Part shown: piece after piece, positions 12,656 to 23,889 of the stretch
How positions within the stretch are numbered: position 1 is the first letter of the stretch
How the letters are laid out: every line of letters begins with the position of its first letter
Assembly (NCBI RefSeq): GCF_051622035.1
Contig: NC_135355.1
Span: 22,312,486 to 22,376,485 of the forward strand
From: Arctopsyche grandis
Taxonomy: Eukaryota > Arthropoda > Insecta > Trichoptera > Hydropsychidae
Length of the DNA stretch: 64,000 nucleotides
Direction of reading: 5' to 3'
Made by a program: the position numbers and the translations under genes
Notes under the pieces: model-generated
What the model was told of the DNA's origin: nothing
Databases searched by the model: none
What the model saw: the letters and a program-made list of their open reading frames with translations, nothing else

Positions 12656-12989
12656 TTAGTTATAATAAAACATACCTTAGTAAAAGTTGTTTTCTTGGAT
12701 TTTGTTTATTTTAGCACTGTACCTCTCACATGTATGTAGACAAGTTTATATGTCATAACTGTGTTAATATGTACGTAGACAAGTTTATATATTTTAAATA
12801 TAATATAAACGTTTCAGACGATTACAAGCTTGTTACATCTGAATAATTTAATATGTATATTAGTATTAATAAATAATAAAAAAATGTTCATTGCATAACG
12901 TATACATATACATATATTGTTTGTGTCACACAATTTGTGTGTAAAAAACATAACATTGTTTTAATTTAATTAATTTTTTTTTCATATTT
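12656..12989. other. Sequence downstream of BCKDHB
   Basis: AT-rich, after the probable poly(A) site. It contains a repeated ATGTATGTAGACAAGTTTAT-like word at about 12730 and 12772. No gene seen. Confidence 0.4.
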
Positions 12990-13250
12990 TGTTTTATTTT
13001 ATTTTACTTTTTCTTTCTCCTTTGTACATTTTTATGTATTGGCCATATAATGGCCATTGGCTATTATAAATTTTTTTTCTGATGTATTATTTTCCTTTTT
13101 ATTTTACTATGTTTTCTGCTTTTTACTAATTTTACTTGTTCTTTATCAAATGTAGGCCATTGTGGCGCATTAGGTTCTTCCTGTAATGCCACAATGGTCC
13201 AAAACTATTAATAAATAAATAAATAATAAATAACATAACATAACAAAGAC
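12990..13250 (+). mobile_element. LINE 3' end with conserved hairpin (copy A)
   Basis: A T-rich stretch leads to a hairpin at 13157-13197 (outer stem CCATTGTGGC / GCCACAATGG) and then an (AAAT)n tail at about 13210-13235. The same hairpin followed by the same type of tail is found at 32101-32140 (minus) downstream of a jockey-type coding remnant. This copy is therefore read as a 5'-truncated LINE insertion; its upstream limit is uncertain. Confidence 0.6.
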
Positions 13251-13570
13251 TTGACACGGGAAGTTCAAATTTATGATAAACAAAAAGTAATTCATAATAA
13301 ACGAGTTAGGACAGATTACTTTTACATCCTTTTTAACTTTAGCGGATGACAGCAATTAATTTCGACAACATGTAAATTGTAGTTTGATTAGCAGGAAGTC
13401 TATGAAATAAAATCGATATATACGCTTTTTTGAATTTTGAATTTTGGCGATTCCTGCGCACTCTTGATAGCTTAATGAAATCTCGTATGGACTGTTATTG
13501 TTTAAGTTGGTTTATTTTTATAAATGGCATATATTCGGCATTACCACGACAGCGCTATTGCCAACCGAAA

Positions 13571-13686
13571 AGAAAATTCTGACCATGTGTCAACAACATT
13601 TTGACTATTTAATATAAATTCTGACCGTTTAGCAAAAATTCTGACCTGTGTAATTCTGACCAAAATCTTGTTAAAATTCTGACCTG
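13571..13686. repeat. Cluster of ATTCTGACC motifs
   Basis: ATTCTGACC occurs five times within about 115 bases, at irregular spacing of 14-43 bases. It lies just left of the foldback element and may be part of an older transposon. Confidence 0.6.
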
Positions 13687-13781
13687 AAAAATACAAGCTT
13701 ATACTAAAAAAGCTTAATCTTTGGGCCTCAAAATCCAGGGGCCTCCGAACGACATGTATCATCGTTTTTATATTATAAAGT

Positions 13782-14170
13782 GGGTCTACCTCACGGGCCC
13801 GAATGTGAAACGCCCGAAAACGCAAATATCAGAAGGCAAAGATCGGAAATCGAAAGATCTTAAGTCGAAAGATAAAAAAGAGGGGCATGGTAAACGATAC
13901 ATACTCACTTAATTTGCGCGAGCAGGATACAACAGGAACAAGAGGAACAGGCTTTTCCTCCCGTATTCCGCGCGCGCACATTAATACGGGAGGAAAAGCC
14001 TGTTCCTCTTGTTCCTGTTGTATCCTGCTCGCGCAAATTAAGTGAGTATGTACCGTTTACCATGCACCATTTTTTGTGATCTTTCGACTTAAGACCTTTC
14101 GATGTTCGATCTTTGCCTTCCGATACTTGCGTTTTCGGACGTTTCACATTCGGGCCCATGACGGAGACCG
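13782..14170. mobile_element. Foldback element with ~170-bp inverted arms
   Basis: The left arm (about 13782-13967) and right arm (13983-14170) are reverse complements separated by about 15 GC-rich bases. The inner 70 bases or so are essentially perfect and the outer part has scattered mismatches. The ends read GGGTCTACCTCACGGGCCC and, on the other strand, CGGTCTCCGTCATGGGCCC. Single-arm relatives lie at 44597-44745 and, more decayed, near 7770-7805. It encodes nothing. No clear target duplication was found. Confidence 0.8.
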
Positions 14171-16534
14171 AATTGCGATTTACGTGGGAATTGTTTAAAA
14201 ATATATGTTCATTAAAAATAATAATTTTGGGCAATAATTATTGTACCTTCATACATATGTATAATATTAAAACATTTGAAATTTAAAATCAACATTTAAA
14301 TGTATGTTTTACGTTGCTTTGTAGACCGTTCGAAAAAACCGATAAATTTTTTCGTTCGGTTCCAGTTTAAATGGTGTTTTCGGTTTAACGGTTCGAAAAA
14401 ACCGGCAAAAAATAACGGTTTTTCTGGTTTTTAGTTCAGTTCCAGTTCGAAGCTCTGATATTAATTACATTCAAAATATTAAAATATTTTACAAGCTTCT
14501 TACAATGTTATTAAATTATAATAAATTAACGAAAATCTTAGTAATTGAGTTCAAACGTATTGTGCAACAATCAAAAATGATTTCTTATTTTAAGACATAT
14601 TTTGAGAGCATGATTATATAATGGACGTGTACTTAGAATAAAGCAATTACACACTTGGTTATCGAAATGATCCTATCCTATCCTTTCTTATCAAAACAGT
14701 TCATTCAATTTAATGTGATCGCTGACCATCTGAGAACTCCACTACAATAATACCCCAGTAATTGGAGTTTGATTTTACTAGCATATAATCATAGCTTTAA
14801 TTTATTTAGCTATAACATTTAATTCACTTAAATAATGAAAGATGACTGATTATTCTGCTTTTTCATTCGTACTTTCCAGTCAAAAGATTCATGCATATGA
14901 CTAGATATTTGTCTTAGCCTACATATGTTTCTATATTACAATTAAATCAATCACCTCTTATTAATATATCGTATAATTAACTTAAATTGAAATGTGCTGA
15001 TGAATAAGTCAAGACAAACAGCTGTTTAGATATCCTCACTTAAGATAGTGCTGAGTGTTCCACTACGATGAGGTCACAGACAAGGCTGTTGAAGCACGTC
15101 TGCAATAGTGATTGTTGGGGACAGAGAACTTTCATTGAAAATGTCCATTGTTCTTGTTCATCGGTGACATATTAGTTGTGTGCTGGCACTAACGTACACA
15201 ACAAAGTTGTTGTAAATCAACTCGAAGACAATGGCAGGATTATCGATTACTGTTTATAATGGATGTGTGTACATATGTATCTAAATGTCAACGATAAGAT
15301 GATACCAATTAGAGTTTATATTCGTATTATTGAAAACAAACTTCTACAGCTCTTATTAGATAAGTCATAGAAGCATTTGTTTCATTTTTGACCTCTGTTT
15401 TAGTCATGGCATATGTATGTATCTATATTATTTTAATTGTATTACATTGATGTAGCTATAGTGATTATTGTAGATTGCTTCAACTTACAAACATACATAT
15501 TATATATGTACATTTAGTCACAGTGGTGTCCCCCCCCAATTTTAGAACCACGGGCTTACAATTTTTTTCAATTTATATACATTTTTTTTCGTGCAAGATA
15601 GAACTATTATGTAAAAATTTAAATAAATATAAATTTCAATTTTTATGTAATAATGACTTGGATAAAGTTTTTTCTTATATCTTACTTATAACATTTCAAA
15701 TGATTATTTGTATAAATCCACTAGCTGTTAAATTTGAATTCAATGGTGTACACAATTTGATTTTTTTACGTTGATGATTTTAAATTTTGACACTCTCCAA
15801 GTAAGTCAAAGAGTCTTCCAAAGAGCTTGAAATTATGAATTTTAAAAACATAAAATTATACCATGTATAAAAGAACTTTTAGAAGTATAAAAACATGCAA
15901 ATATACATATGTACTTCTATAAAATCCTCGAAAATATTAATATTTTTAATTAATTATTTAATTAATAAATTTCAAATATTTAGATAATATATAATTTATG
16001 AATTATATTATTTACAATTTGGTGTAAATCTGCATCTATTTTTTATCAAGCTTCTCTTTGAGTTTTACTAGAGAGAATGATTCGAAGTGCAGACAGCAGA
16101 GACATTGAACGGCGAACAGTTAATTTTGCTTGTGCATAACGGAAAAATGTATTTTCTCTTTACCTGCTATGTAATCGACTACGATATTTTCGAAGTTGTA
16201 ACTGTCGAAAACAATTTTCAAGATTTGCATAATTTTTGACAAAAATTGAATTGAGAAATGAATATTTGATTTTTTACAACGGGTCTCCGGAAACCCGTTG
16301 AAACCATATGGGTAGCACCACTACATTTGCATATGTCAGTATGAAGTATCACTAATTGATTCTTCTGTTCTTCTAGGCTGCTTCATTGGCCTGTTCCCTT
16401 GTGTTTTTGTAATAAGAACATGCCACAGCCAACATAGATGAAACCTCTCAGATTTTATGACAGAATCACTAATAACCATATTATCTACTTGTGAAGAGTC
16501 TTGGTGATTACAAAAAGATGTCTATAGTCTATAC
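14171..16534. other. AT-rich intergenic sequence with possible transposon ends
   Basis: No gene recognised. CAGTGGTGTCCCCCC near 15522 and GTAGCACCACTA near 16311-16322 could be the ends of a decayed hAT-like element, but the flanks do not give a clean duplication. Confidence 0.3.
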
Positions 16535-17456
16535 CAGTGGTTCTCAGGCGAAATTTTACCGTGGCCGCACAGGTGATAATAATGGTCCCATGGAAATGTC
16601 TGGTGGCCGCACCAAATTTAATCAAATAAATTAAAGTTACAAAAAAAGTGGATCAATTAATTCATAAAATAAAAGAAATTAATGCAAGTAGAATTGCTGC
16701 TTCCAATGCAAGCCGCATTGCTGCTTCTAAGTTTGCGTCTGTCAGCTGGTTTCTAAATTTGTTTTTAATAAAGTGCATTACACTGAATGATCTTTCGCAA
16801 TATACGGTAGTGGGAAAAATAGACAATATAATTAAAGCAATTCTTGCCAAATCTGTATATTGGTTTCTTTCATTGTCAACGTATATTTCCGACCAAAATT
16901 TTTGAACCGAAATATTATTAAAATGGTTATTAAGTACTTGATCATGACTAATTTCTAATAATGCATATTTTACGTTAGCCCAGTTAATTAATCTCAATAC
17001 TGAAAATGATTTTAATCTATTTTGTAGTACTATGAAATTTTCATTTGTCATCATAATATAAGGGGAAGATACAAAAGAAACAGTTTTAAAAATATTCAAT
17101 TCTTCGAACCTTTTATCAAGTTCCAGATTCAGAGATTTAAGACACTCTATTATTTTAAGTTTTAATTTTAATTTTGAAGTTATTTCTGTCATCTTATCTA
17201 TGAAATCACTAACAGAAGATAAAATTGAAAAATTGTCATTTTCAACTTCTGTCACAAGGCCTTTCGCTATAATTTTAGTTTGTCAATGATGAGCATGGTT
17301 TCTATAATATTATTGTTAAGTTATTTTTTTTGTAGTTTTTAAAATATATTTATTTTCTTCTAGATATTATTATTATTAATATTAAGTTGCTGGTGGCCGC
17401 AGTAAAATCCACTAGTGGCCGCATGCGGCCACCGTGGCTGCACTTGAGAACCACTG
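16535..17456 (-). mobile_element. hAT element (922 bp) with perfect target duplication
   Basis: The ends are CAGTGGTTCTC and its reverse complement, flanked by a perfect 8-bp duplication, GTCTATAC, at 16527-16534 and 17457-17464. GTGGCCGCA motifs recur in the subterminal regions. It encodes only the C-terminal part of a hAT transposase on the minus strand, so it is an internally deleted, non-autonomous copy. The clean duplication suggests a fairly recent insertion. Confidence 0.93.
16662..17255 (-). pseudogene. hAT transposase C-terminal fragment
   Basis: A 197-codon open stretch with no proper ATG. The end contains TVYCERSFSVMHFIKNKFRN followed by QLTDANLEAAMRLAL, the conserved hAT C-terminal dimerisation region. 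The upstream two thirds (DKMTEITSKLK..., SSPYIMMTNENF) is like the middle of GTF2IRD2/ZBED-type hAT transposases. The zinc-finger BED domain and most of the catalytic core are absent, so it could not catalyse transposition. The frame is still open over about 590 bases. Confidence 0.85.
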
Positions 17457-17464
17457 GTCTATAC

Positions 17465-18527
17465 CCTTTAAGTATAAACACAGATTACCTTAGCACAATC
17501 TGCTTTAAATCGCCGTCTTTTGTTTAAATATTATGTACTTATAAAATTTATTATGAACATTAATATGAATTTTAATATAACATACCTAAGATGTATTATG
17601 AATATAATTTATAAACACAAAATCTAAATTAAGCCTCTCAACAAAGAAACCTAACTATTATACTAAGAGGTTAGGATCTTTTCACATTTTTAGCTCATGT
17701 TGTTATACTTTTTGAATTGATAAATATTTATATCTACATATCTCCAGTATCAAATTAATATTTAATGTTCATCTGTAAATTAATATCAGTCTGTAAACTG
17801 TCAGGTGGTTAGCCAAGTGCCTTAACTAAGGTCAGTTTTTTTTCCTTGCAAATATAGGAATAAAGTCAATTCATTAAAAATAAACTATTTGCCCAAAAAA
17901 CTTGCAATGAAAATTGAGGCATATTTAAATTTTTTCGTTGAAAAAGGCATTACGATTAATCTATTCTATTTAATAATCGTTTGAGAACTTTCGAGCGTGG
18001 TAACCGTGTGACACGTTGCACATACGATCGGATAAATTAGCTTTCACCAGCGATTAACGACCGGTTTAGGTCTTCACCTAGTCTTCCAAATAGCTCGAAG
18101 TGCCAAAGGAAGACCGAAAAGTTACGTTGACCCAGTGGCAAAAGAAGCAGAGGCATCTGAGCTGGTGGACGCTGTGTTAGACTCCGGCGAATTAATTGTT
18201 ATTTAGCAATGAGATTGTGTCCACGCACACTCACTACACCTTTCACTCGATTGACTTTATAACCTATGAAATTTTCCTTGTTAAAATGAACTATATAAGT
18301 CTATATCTAAGTCTAATCGTTTATACTAACTAGTAATTGAAATTAACAAAACATATAAGAAAGATGATTCAAAAGATTTGTGATTATAGTTTCCCGATTA
18401 CCCCAGGAATCAAAAACACGACGAGTTGTCATAAACATGTCGTGATCCTTCTCCGTGTTCTCCACGAATAAGTTCACCACTAGCCACAACAATTACCGTG
18501 TTGTCTTTGCTACGGGAAGATGCATCA
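17465..18527. other. Intergenic sequence
   Basis: Mostly AT-rich with no identified gene. The stretch 18033-18204 is less AT-rich and holds an open frame without ATG (see findings). Confidence 0.3.
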
Positions 18528-18990
18528 TCATGATCATCATTTACAACCATTCACCATCCAACGCTAGGTGAAGGCCTCTCCAACCACTTCCATTATTACA
18601 TACGCCCTTTTTTTATCACATACCTCCTTTTAGCTTCACTTACGATTACAATTCAGGAAAAAAATTGCCTCTTATCCGATCGTTTTCATACTTTGCCATA
18701 TTGATCATTTTGGTCATCAATATAAGTAAATTGTGTCCAGTTTTTAGTTTTAAACATAGATGGCGGTAGTAAAATAAAATTATTGGTATTTTTATTGAAA
18801 ATAATTACGCAACTCTCATGCATCTCGCCCCACACATTTCTTTAATATTGTCCACCGATCTGCCTTACTGCCTTTCTTTCACCCTTTTATGTACATTCTT
18901 TCGTGTACCATTCAAGCACTTCTTTTGTCCACTTTTCGTCCATTCTTCTAGCTACGTGACCCGCCCATTGCTATTTCAATCACTAGTGTA
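18528..18990 (-). mobile_element. RTE-type LINE 3' end, interrupted
   Basis: On the minus strand the outer parts match the other RTE-type copies in the window: the HVARRMDEKWTK-like region at 18810-18985 and the GEAFT-type end followed by an ATC/CAT-rich tail at 18528-18600. Between them, about 18597-18805, lies an unrelated insert whose core (18672-18735) also occurs, reversed, in the RTE copy at 26428-26485. Confidence 0.7.
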
Positions 18991-19017
18991 TTACAAAAAT
19001 GTAAATTTTATAATACA

Positions 19018-19227
19018 CTAGTGTTTTTACCCGGCTTCGCTCAGTATTTGTAATATAAACCGCTTAAACATGGCCAATCTAATAGTAAAAATTTTATTAA
19101 ATTTATTTGAATTTATATGAATATTCATTTGTTATTTTTTATTAAATTGAACGTCACGGATTTTACGAACGAAACAAACAAATAAACATACTTACATACA
19201 AAGTCTCTTTCGAAATTATATATTAGA
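19018..19227 (-). mobile_element. Short Helitron-like element (210 bp)
   Basis: Read on the minus strand it starts TCTAATATATAATTTCGAAA and ends AGCGAAGCCGGGTAAAAACA before CTAG. It is flanked by A and T, without target duplication. A TC start, a short GC-rich hairpin near the end and CTAG at the end inserted between A and T are Helitron features. No Rep/helicase is encoded. At least five related copies occur in the window. Confidence 0.7.
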
Positions 19228-21565
19228 TATTATGGGGGAGAAGCGAATGAAACGACGGTGTGGTTTATATAAGCTGTTTATTGTGTCGGGTGGGTAGGAA
19301 GTAAAGTGGGATGCACCAACATGGTCAAATTGGTCCCAACTCACAGAATGGCAGCCTAGACTCGACCATGTCATAGGGCCCACACAATATATTAAAATCC
19401 ATCAGCAATGTTTTTTTTTATCTGTATCATCATATGAATTAACGGAGAGCGTAACTTATAACAATATTCCAAGTTTAAACTGTAGATTTTAAAGAGGTAC
19501 ATAATAAAACTAGAAACTCAGTCATTAAAGGTCAACCACTGAACTTCTTTTCTGTAAATTTGCTATATCTTAAAGTAAAATGTTTTTTTTACAATCCATT
19601 CATCTCGACAAAATTTTCGAAAGATCTATTTTTCGAGAAGAGTTTCGATATTTTTTACTATTAAAAAAATAAACATCTAATATTCACATATTGAAGTTTA
19701 TTTATAAGTTGTAAAATCGTAATTACGAATATTATTATTAAGAGGTTTTTTCACAGTAAACTTCCCGGACATGCATATAACAAATCCTGAAAGTTCCATC
19801 GTAATCGTGTACTAAAAACAATAGCTCAAAATTACGTCTATGCAATGTTTAAATTACCTACGTAAATATAAACATAATATTATGGGGATTTTATATGAGT
19901 ACACCTTTCTTGAAATTAAGGGGATGTTACAAACAATATACTACATGTGTAAATAAACAATATTATTATTATGTATAGTTTTATTATATTATATGATACT
20001 CATAAAAAACAAATTTATATTATTATTACAATCAAACTACAATCCAATCACCGGTTACGTCACAGACTTTTTGTATTGAATTTCAAAACGACGAAACACT
20101 GAACTGCATCACCTGCAAAAACTGCAATTTGTTCGGAGACTTTTCCAAGTGAAATAGTCAATCGCGTAATACAAAAGTCAAAATTTTTACTAAAATTAAT
20201 TAAAAGAATAATATACCATAGTCATTAAAGTAGTCTTTCATGTAAATCCATAGTAATAATTACATACATATTGTTCGTAAGTATGTATATATTTCAAAAT
20301 AAGAGACAAAGATACCACCTGCTGTCCTTATGCCAATATGCTTAAGCCAAAACAGTTTTTCACATAAAAACTAATGAAATTTTGGGAATGATCCTTATTA
20401 TTATTATTTTTTAATAAAGCTCTAAGATGAATCTGCTCGGGCTACTTTCATGTCGTAATACAGAGCCGTAACGGGGCCGCAACTCTGAACAGAAAGCGGA
20501 TTAATCAATCAGCAAATTATTCCGACGCGTTTTGGCAACTGGTCGTTAAGTAATACTCACTTTTTTGTTCCTTCCTCTATAGGAGACATATGGAAAGCTA
20601 AAATAAAGCTACATACATGTTATAAAAATTTCAAGTCTTATTTTCTTCATACAGCTATGTATGTATAATGGTAGTAATTGATACACGGGTTTCTGCTACA
20701 TATTATTATTATTTTATCTATATTTTCAATGTATTCGTGACGATATATTCTATAAAAGTATTTAGAAATATAGCATTGAATGTAATAAGGTAGAAATCAT
20801 ATTCAGGTAATGAAGTTTGCAATATATTGTAGCATATATGTAAGTTAACTATTTCAAATCCGAGTAGGTATATCAATGAACCTTTGTAATATTTGGTCCC
20901 CATTCGTCAAACGGATGTTGAAAATGAAACTAAAAAGAGGTTTGTAAAAATGTAGTTTTTGTCCTCGAACTTATTGACACCTCTGGACTAAAAGCATTTC
21001 GATCTATACACACTTTGTTTCGCCATAGCAACAATAGTTAATTTTTAGGATACCCTATTCTATGGTATAAATGATACATGATTTTCCTCTTAGCTTATAA
21101 GTATCACGTGTAATACGTTTGATTTTTTTCTGGCTATTTTCTGAATATTGAAATAATGCCTTGCTATAACAGTAAGATTTTAAAAAAGTAACACGATTCT
21201 TATTTACAATTCGAAAATTAGCTATATTCAATTTATTTTTCATATTACAAAAAAAAAAAAACATACAAAGGTATATTAAATTTCAATTGTTTTCATTATT
21301 ACGAGAGTTTGAAATAATAAAAAAATGCATCTTCGTTTGTTTGCAATTTATAACAGGCAATTGTTATAAATATACCGAGTAGTCAACATTTAATTGTACG
21401 GATACAGTATGCTTATTGAATCCTCAAAGATCTCTGCAACATCTTACATCAGAGGAATATGTATGTATGTATTAAATATACACATGTACATACATATGAT
21501 CGCAAAACGGCCTCGGAAAAGATGTAATATACATTGTGGACGCGATGAAGGTTTAATTTATATAT
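19228..21565. other. Intergenic sequence
   Basis: No gene recognised. It contains a copy of the dispersed repeat (19757-19811, related to 6440-6560). At 19252-19395 a stretch reads on the minus strand with TGTGTGGGCCC at one end and AATAAA near the other. This vaguely resembles a small LTR but is not proven. Confidence 0.3.
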
Positions 21566-21795
21566 TCTAATATATAATTTCGAAAGAGACTTTGTATGTA
21601 CGTATGTAAGTATCTTTGGTTTTGAACTTCGTAAACAAAACAAAGTTTCTATGACGACAATTCAATTGATTGAATATTATATTTTTTTCGATTCAAATAA
21701 ATTCAATAAAAAAACAAATGAATACTTACTATTAGATTCGCCATGTTTACGCTGTTTATATTACAAATACTGAGCGAAGCCGGGTAAAACAATTA

Positions 21796-21796
<1 letters not shown>
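21566..21796 (+). mobile_element. Short Helitron-like element (231 bp)
   Basis: Same family as 19018-19227 but on the plus strand. It starts TCTAATATATAATTTCGAAA and ends TGAGCGAAGCCGGGTAAAAC with terminal TTAG. It is followed directly by a (TA)n run at about 21799-21840. Confidence 0.7.

Positions 21797-21798
<2 letters not shown>

Positions 21799-21840
<42 letters not shown>
21799..21840. repeat. (TA)n microsatellite
   Basis: Uninterrupted TA run next to the Helitron-like 3' end. Confidence 0.9.
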
Positions 21841-21842
<2 letters not shown>

Positions 21843-23044
21843 AATTTAATATTACGTATGTACCTATATATGTTAGTAATATGTATGTTTACGAGCGAGA
21901 GTGCAGCTCTAGCTCTTCGTGCAATAAATCCGAGCTATTTGGGTTATTGTGGAAATTGCAAATCGGCAATTGTCGGCGTGCACTGTTTGCGCAATATCGG
22001 CTTTCTTGTAATATGCATAAAATACTGTACACGACTAATTCGTAATATTTTTACTTATTTGCATCCGGAAAAATGTCATCCAATTTAAAAGAATAAGGTG
22101 ATTTTTTTTATTCGCAGATTCGTTGAAGAATTCTGTCACTATATATGTAAATTTGTACGTATGTAGAATATATGTATGTATGTACGTACGAAGTGGATCT
22201 GAATGTTACAAGATAAGATCGCGAGAACGGAGCAGTGAGCATACACAACAACGAACCGTGACAAGTCTTGTGTCAGAAGCCTTTTTCACGAATAAAAGGA
22301 GGGAAAAAGAATGTTTTGGACCTACTGGTTGTTTTGTACGGCGAGAACAGGTTGGCATTGAGTGTTTATAAAATGTTTCCAAACAAATTCGTGTCAAAAT
22401 TAGCATTGCATAATGTCTCAGCATGTGTATTCCGAGGCAAGTCTCGGTGCTCTGATAGAAATTTCTCTATAAATATTTATAACAATATAATCAACTAACT
22501 TTGCGATAATGTATGGCGAGATGCGATCCGACAGCCGGTAGTTTAAAATTTGAAATTACGCAATCTATATGCAAATTGATGCAAAGCTCAAATTTGCATC
22601 GATTATAACCAAAAGTGATGTACTGACATTGCCTACGTCAAATTTGAGATTCTCTTGCTAAAATTTTCTGTTTTTTCAAAAAGTCTTTTTCAATGTATCA
22701 TTTTAATGGTGACTGGTAAAAACAACAAAACATTTTATTTCATTTTGATTTTACTTAAAAATATATCAATTTACTATCTTCAATTTTACAGTCATCCATA
22801 TTTGTACGGCAATGGAAAGTATAATAATTATAAAACGAACAAGGAATTACATGATAAAAGTGAATGTCAATTTGTAATAAATCGTCTTAAGCTTTACGCA
22901 ATCGTTTCCTATAAAAATAATGCTGAAAGAACAGGGAAACAAGACGAAAGATGATATTATGACTTTGTTTTTTAATATATAATTAGATTTACAAATCGTA
23001 TAATATATTATAATACATGCGGTATAGCAATAGTGTTGTGTTTT
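21841..23044. other. Intergenic sequence
   Basis: Short open frames around 22123-22498 lack recognisable domains. No gene supported. Confidence 0.3.
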
Positions 23045-23455
23045 TAAAGGCTCGTTTAAACCAGTACAGCTCAAGAGAGCAATACGAAAAATACTCTTTA
23101 ATACATTATTTATGGACACATTCATATGCTCCGTAATGTGTACGTGACGTATCCGAAACAGTAGTAACCGACCGATCTATTAATTTTATACAGCAGTACA
23201 TATCACCGAAACATATCAAGCAGAACCGGTTTTATTTGGCCACTGTAGAAGTATTCACGAATGAAGTGACGTCATAGTGGCGAGTGCACCTGTACTAAAA
23301 AAAGTGCTACCATGCGCATATGAATATCGGAAATATCATATTGTTACAATATTGACTCGACGATACGACGCAAGCAATATTGCGCCGTATCGTCGCGTTC
23401 TGTCATCTATAAGTAGCAGATTCTGTCAGTAGCAGTTCTGTCATCTATAAGGTAA
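23045..23455. repeat. Dispersed repeat family X, copy 1
   Basis: About 400 bases aligning with 61345-61715 in the same orientation. Shared words include CAGTACAGCTCAA/CATTACAGCTCAA, ACAGCAGTACA, TGACGTCATAGTGGCGAGTG and CAAGCAATATTGCGCC. The right part contains a palindrome, GACGATACG...CGTATCGTC. No coding capacity. The class is unknown. Confidence 0.7.
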
Positions 23456-23889
23456 AAATTTCAATATGTTAAAATAGAAGACAACTAGTGCAAATGACTT
23501 TTATCCATCTTTTCTTCCACGTTATTATGAAATTCCTTTGAATATCCTTACGGTTTGAAAGTAAAATTGGTTAAAAACCGACCTCGACGTTAAGAATACG
23601 TCTATAGGGAAACCTCAATATAACTGGTTTCGCATTTTGATTTAACGTGAAAATTGTAAGCCCCCATAATCGATTTTTAGACTTCGTTTTTTAATATTCA
23701 GATGTATGATTAGTAGACCGAGTCTAACTCTAAATTTACTTTTACATATTATACAACGTTTGTGTGTGTAATCAAAATGGAACTATATAAAATAAAAAGT
23801 TTATAGTAGCGACGGGATTTACAGTACATGAAGAGTGAATGGAAGATTGAAAGTGTACAAATGATAGAGGAAGGCAAGACAGACCGAAT

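Noticed and set aside
19252..19395. Possible small solo LTR (TGTGTGGGCCC ... AATAAA)
   Set aside because: No clean TG...CA ends with a target duplication, and no matching second LTR in the window.
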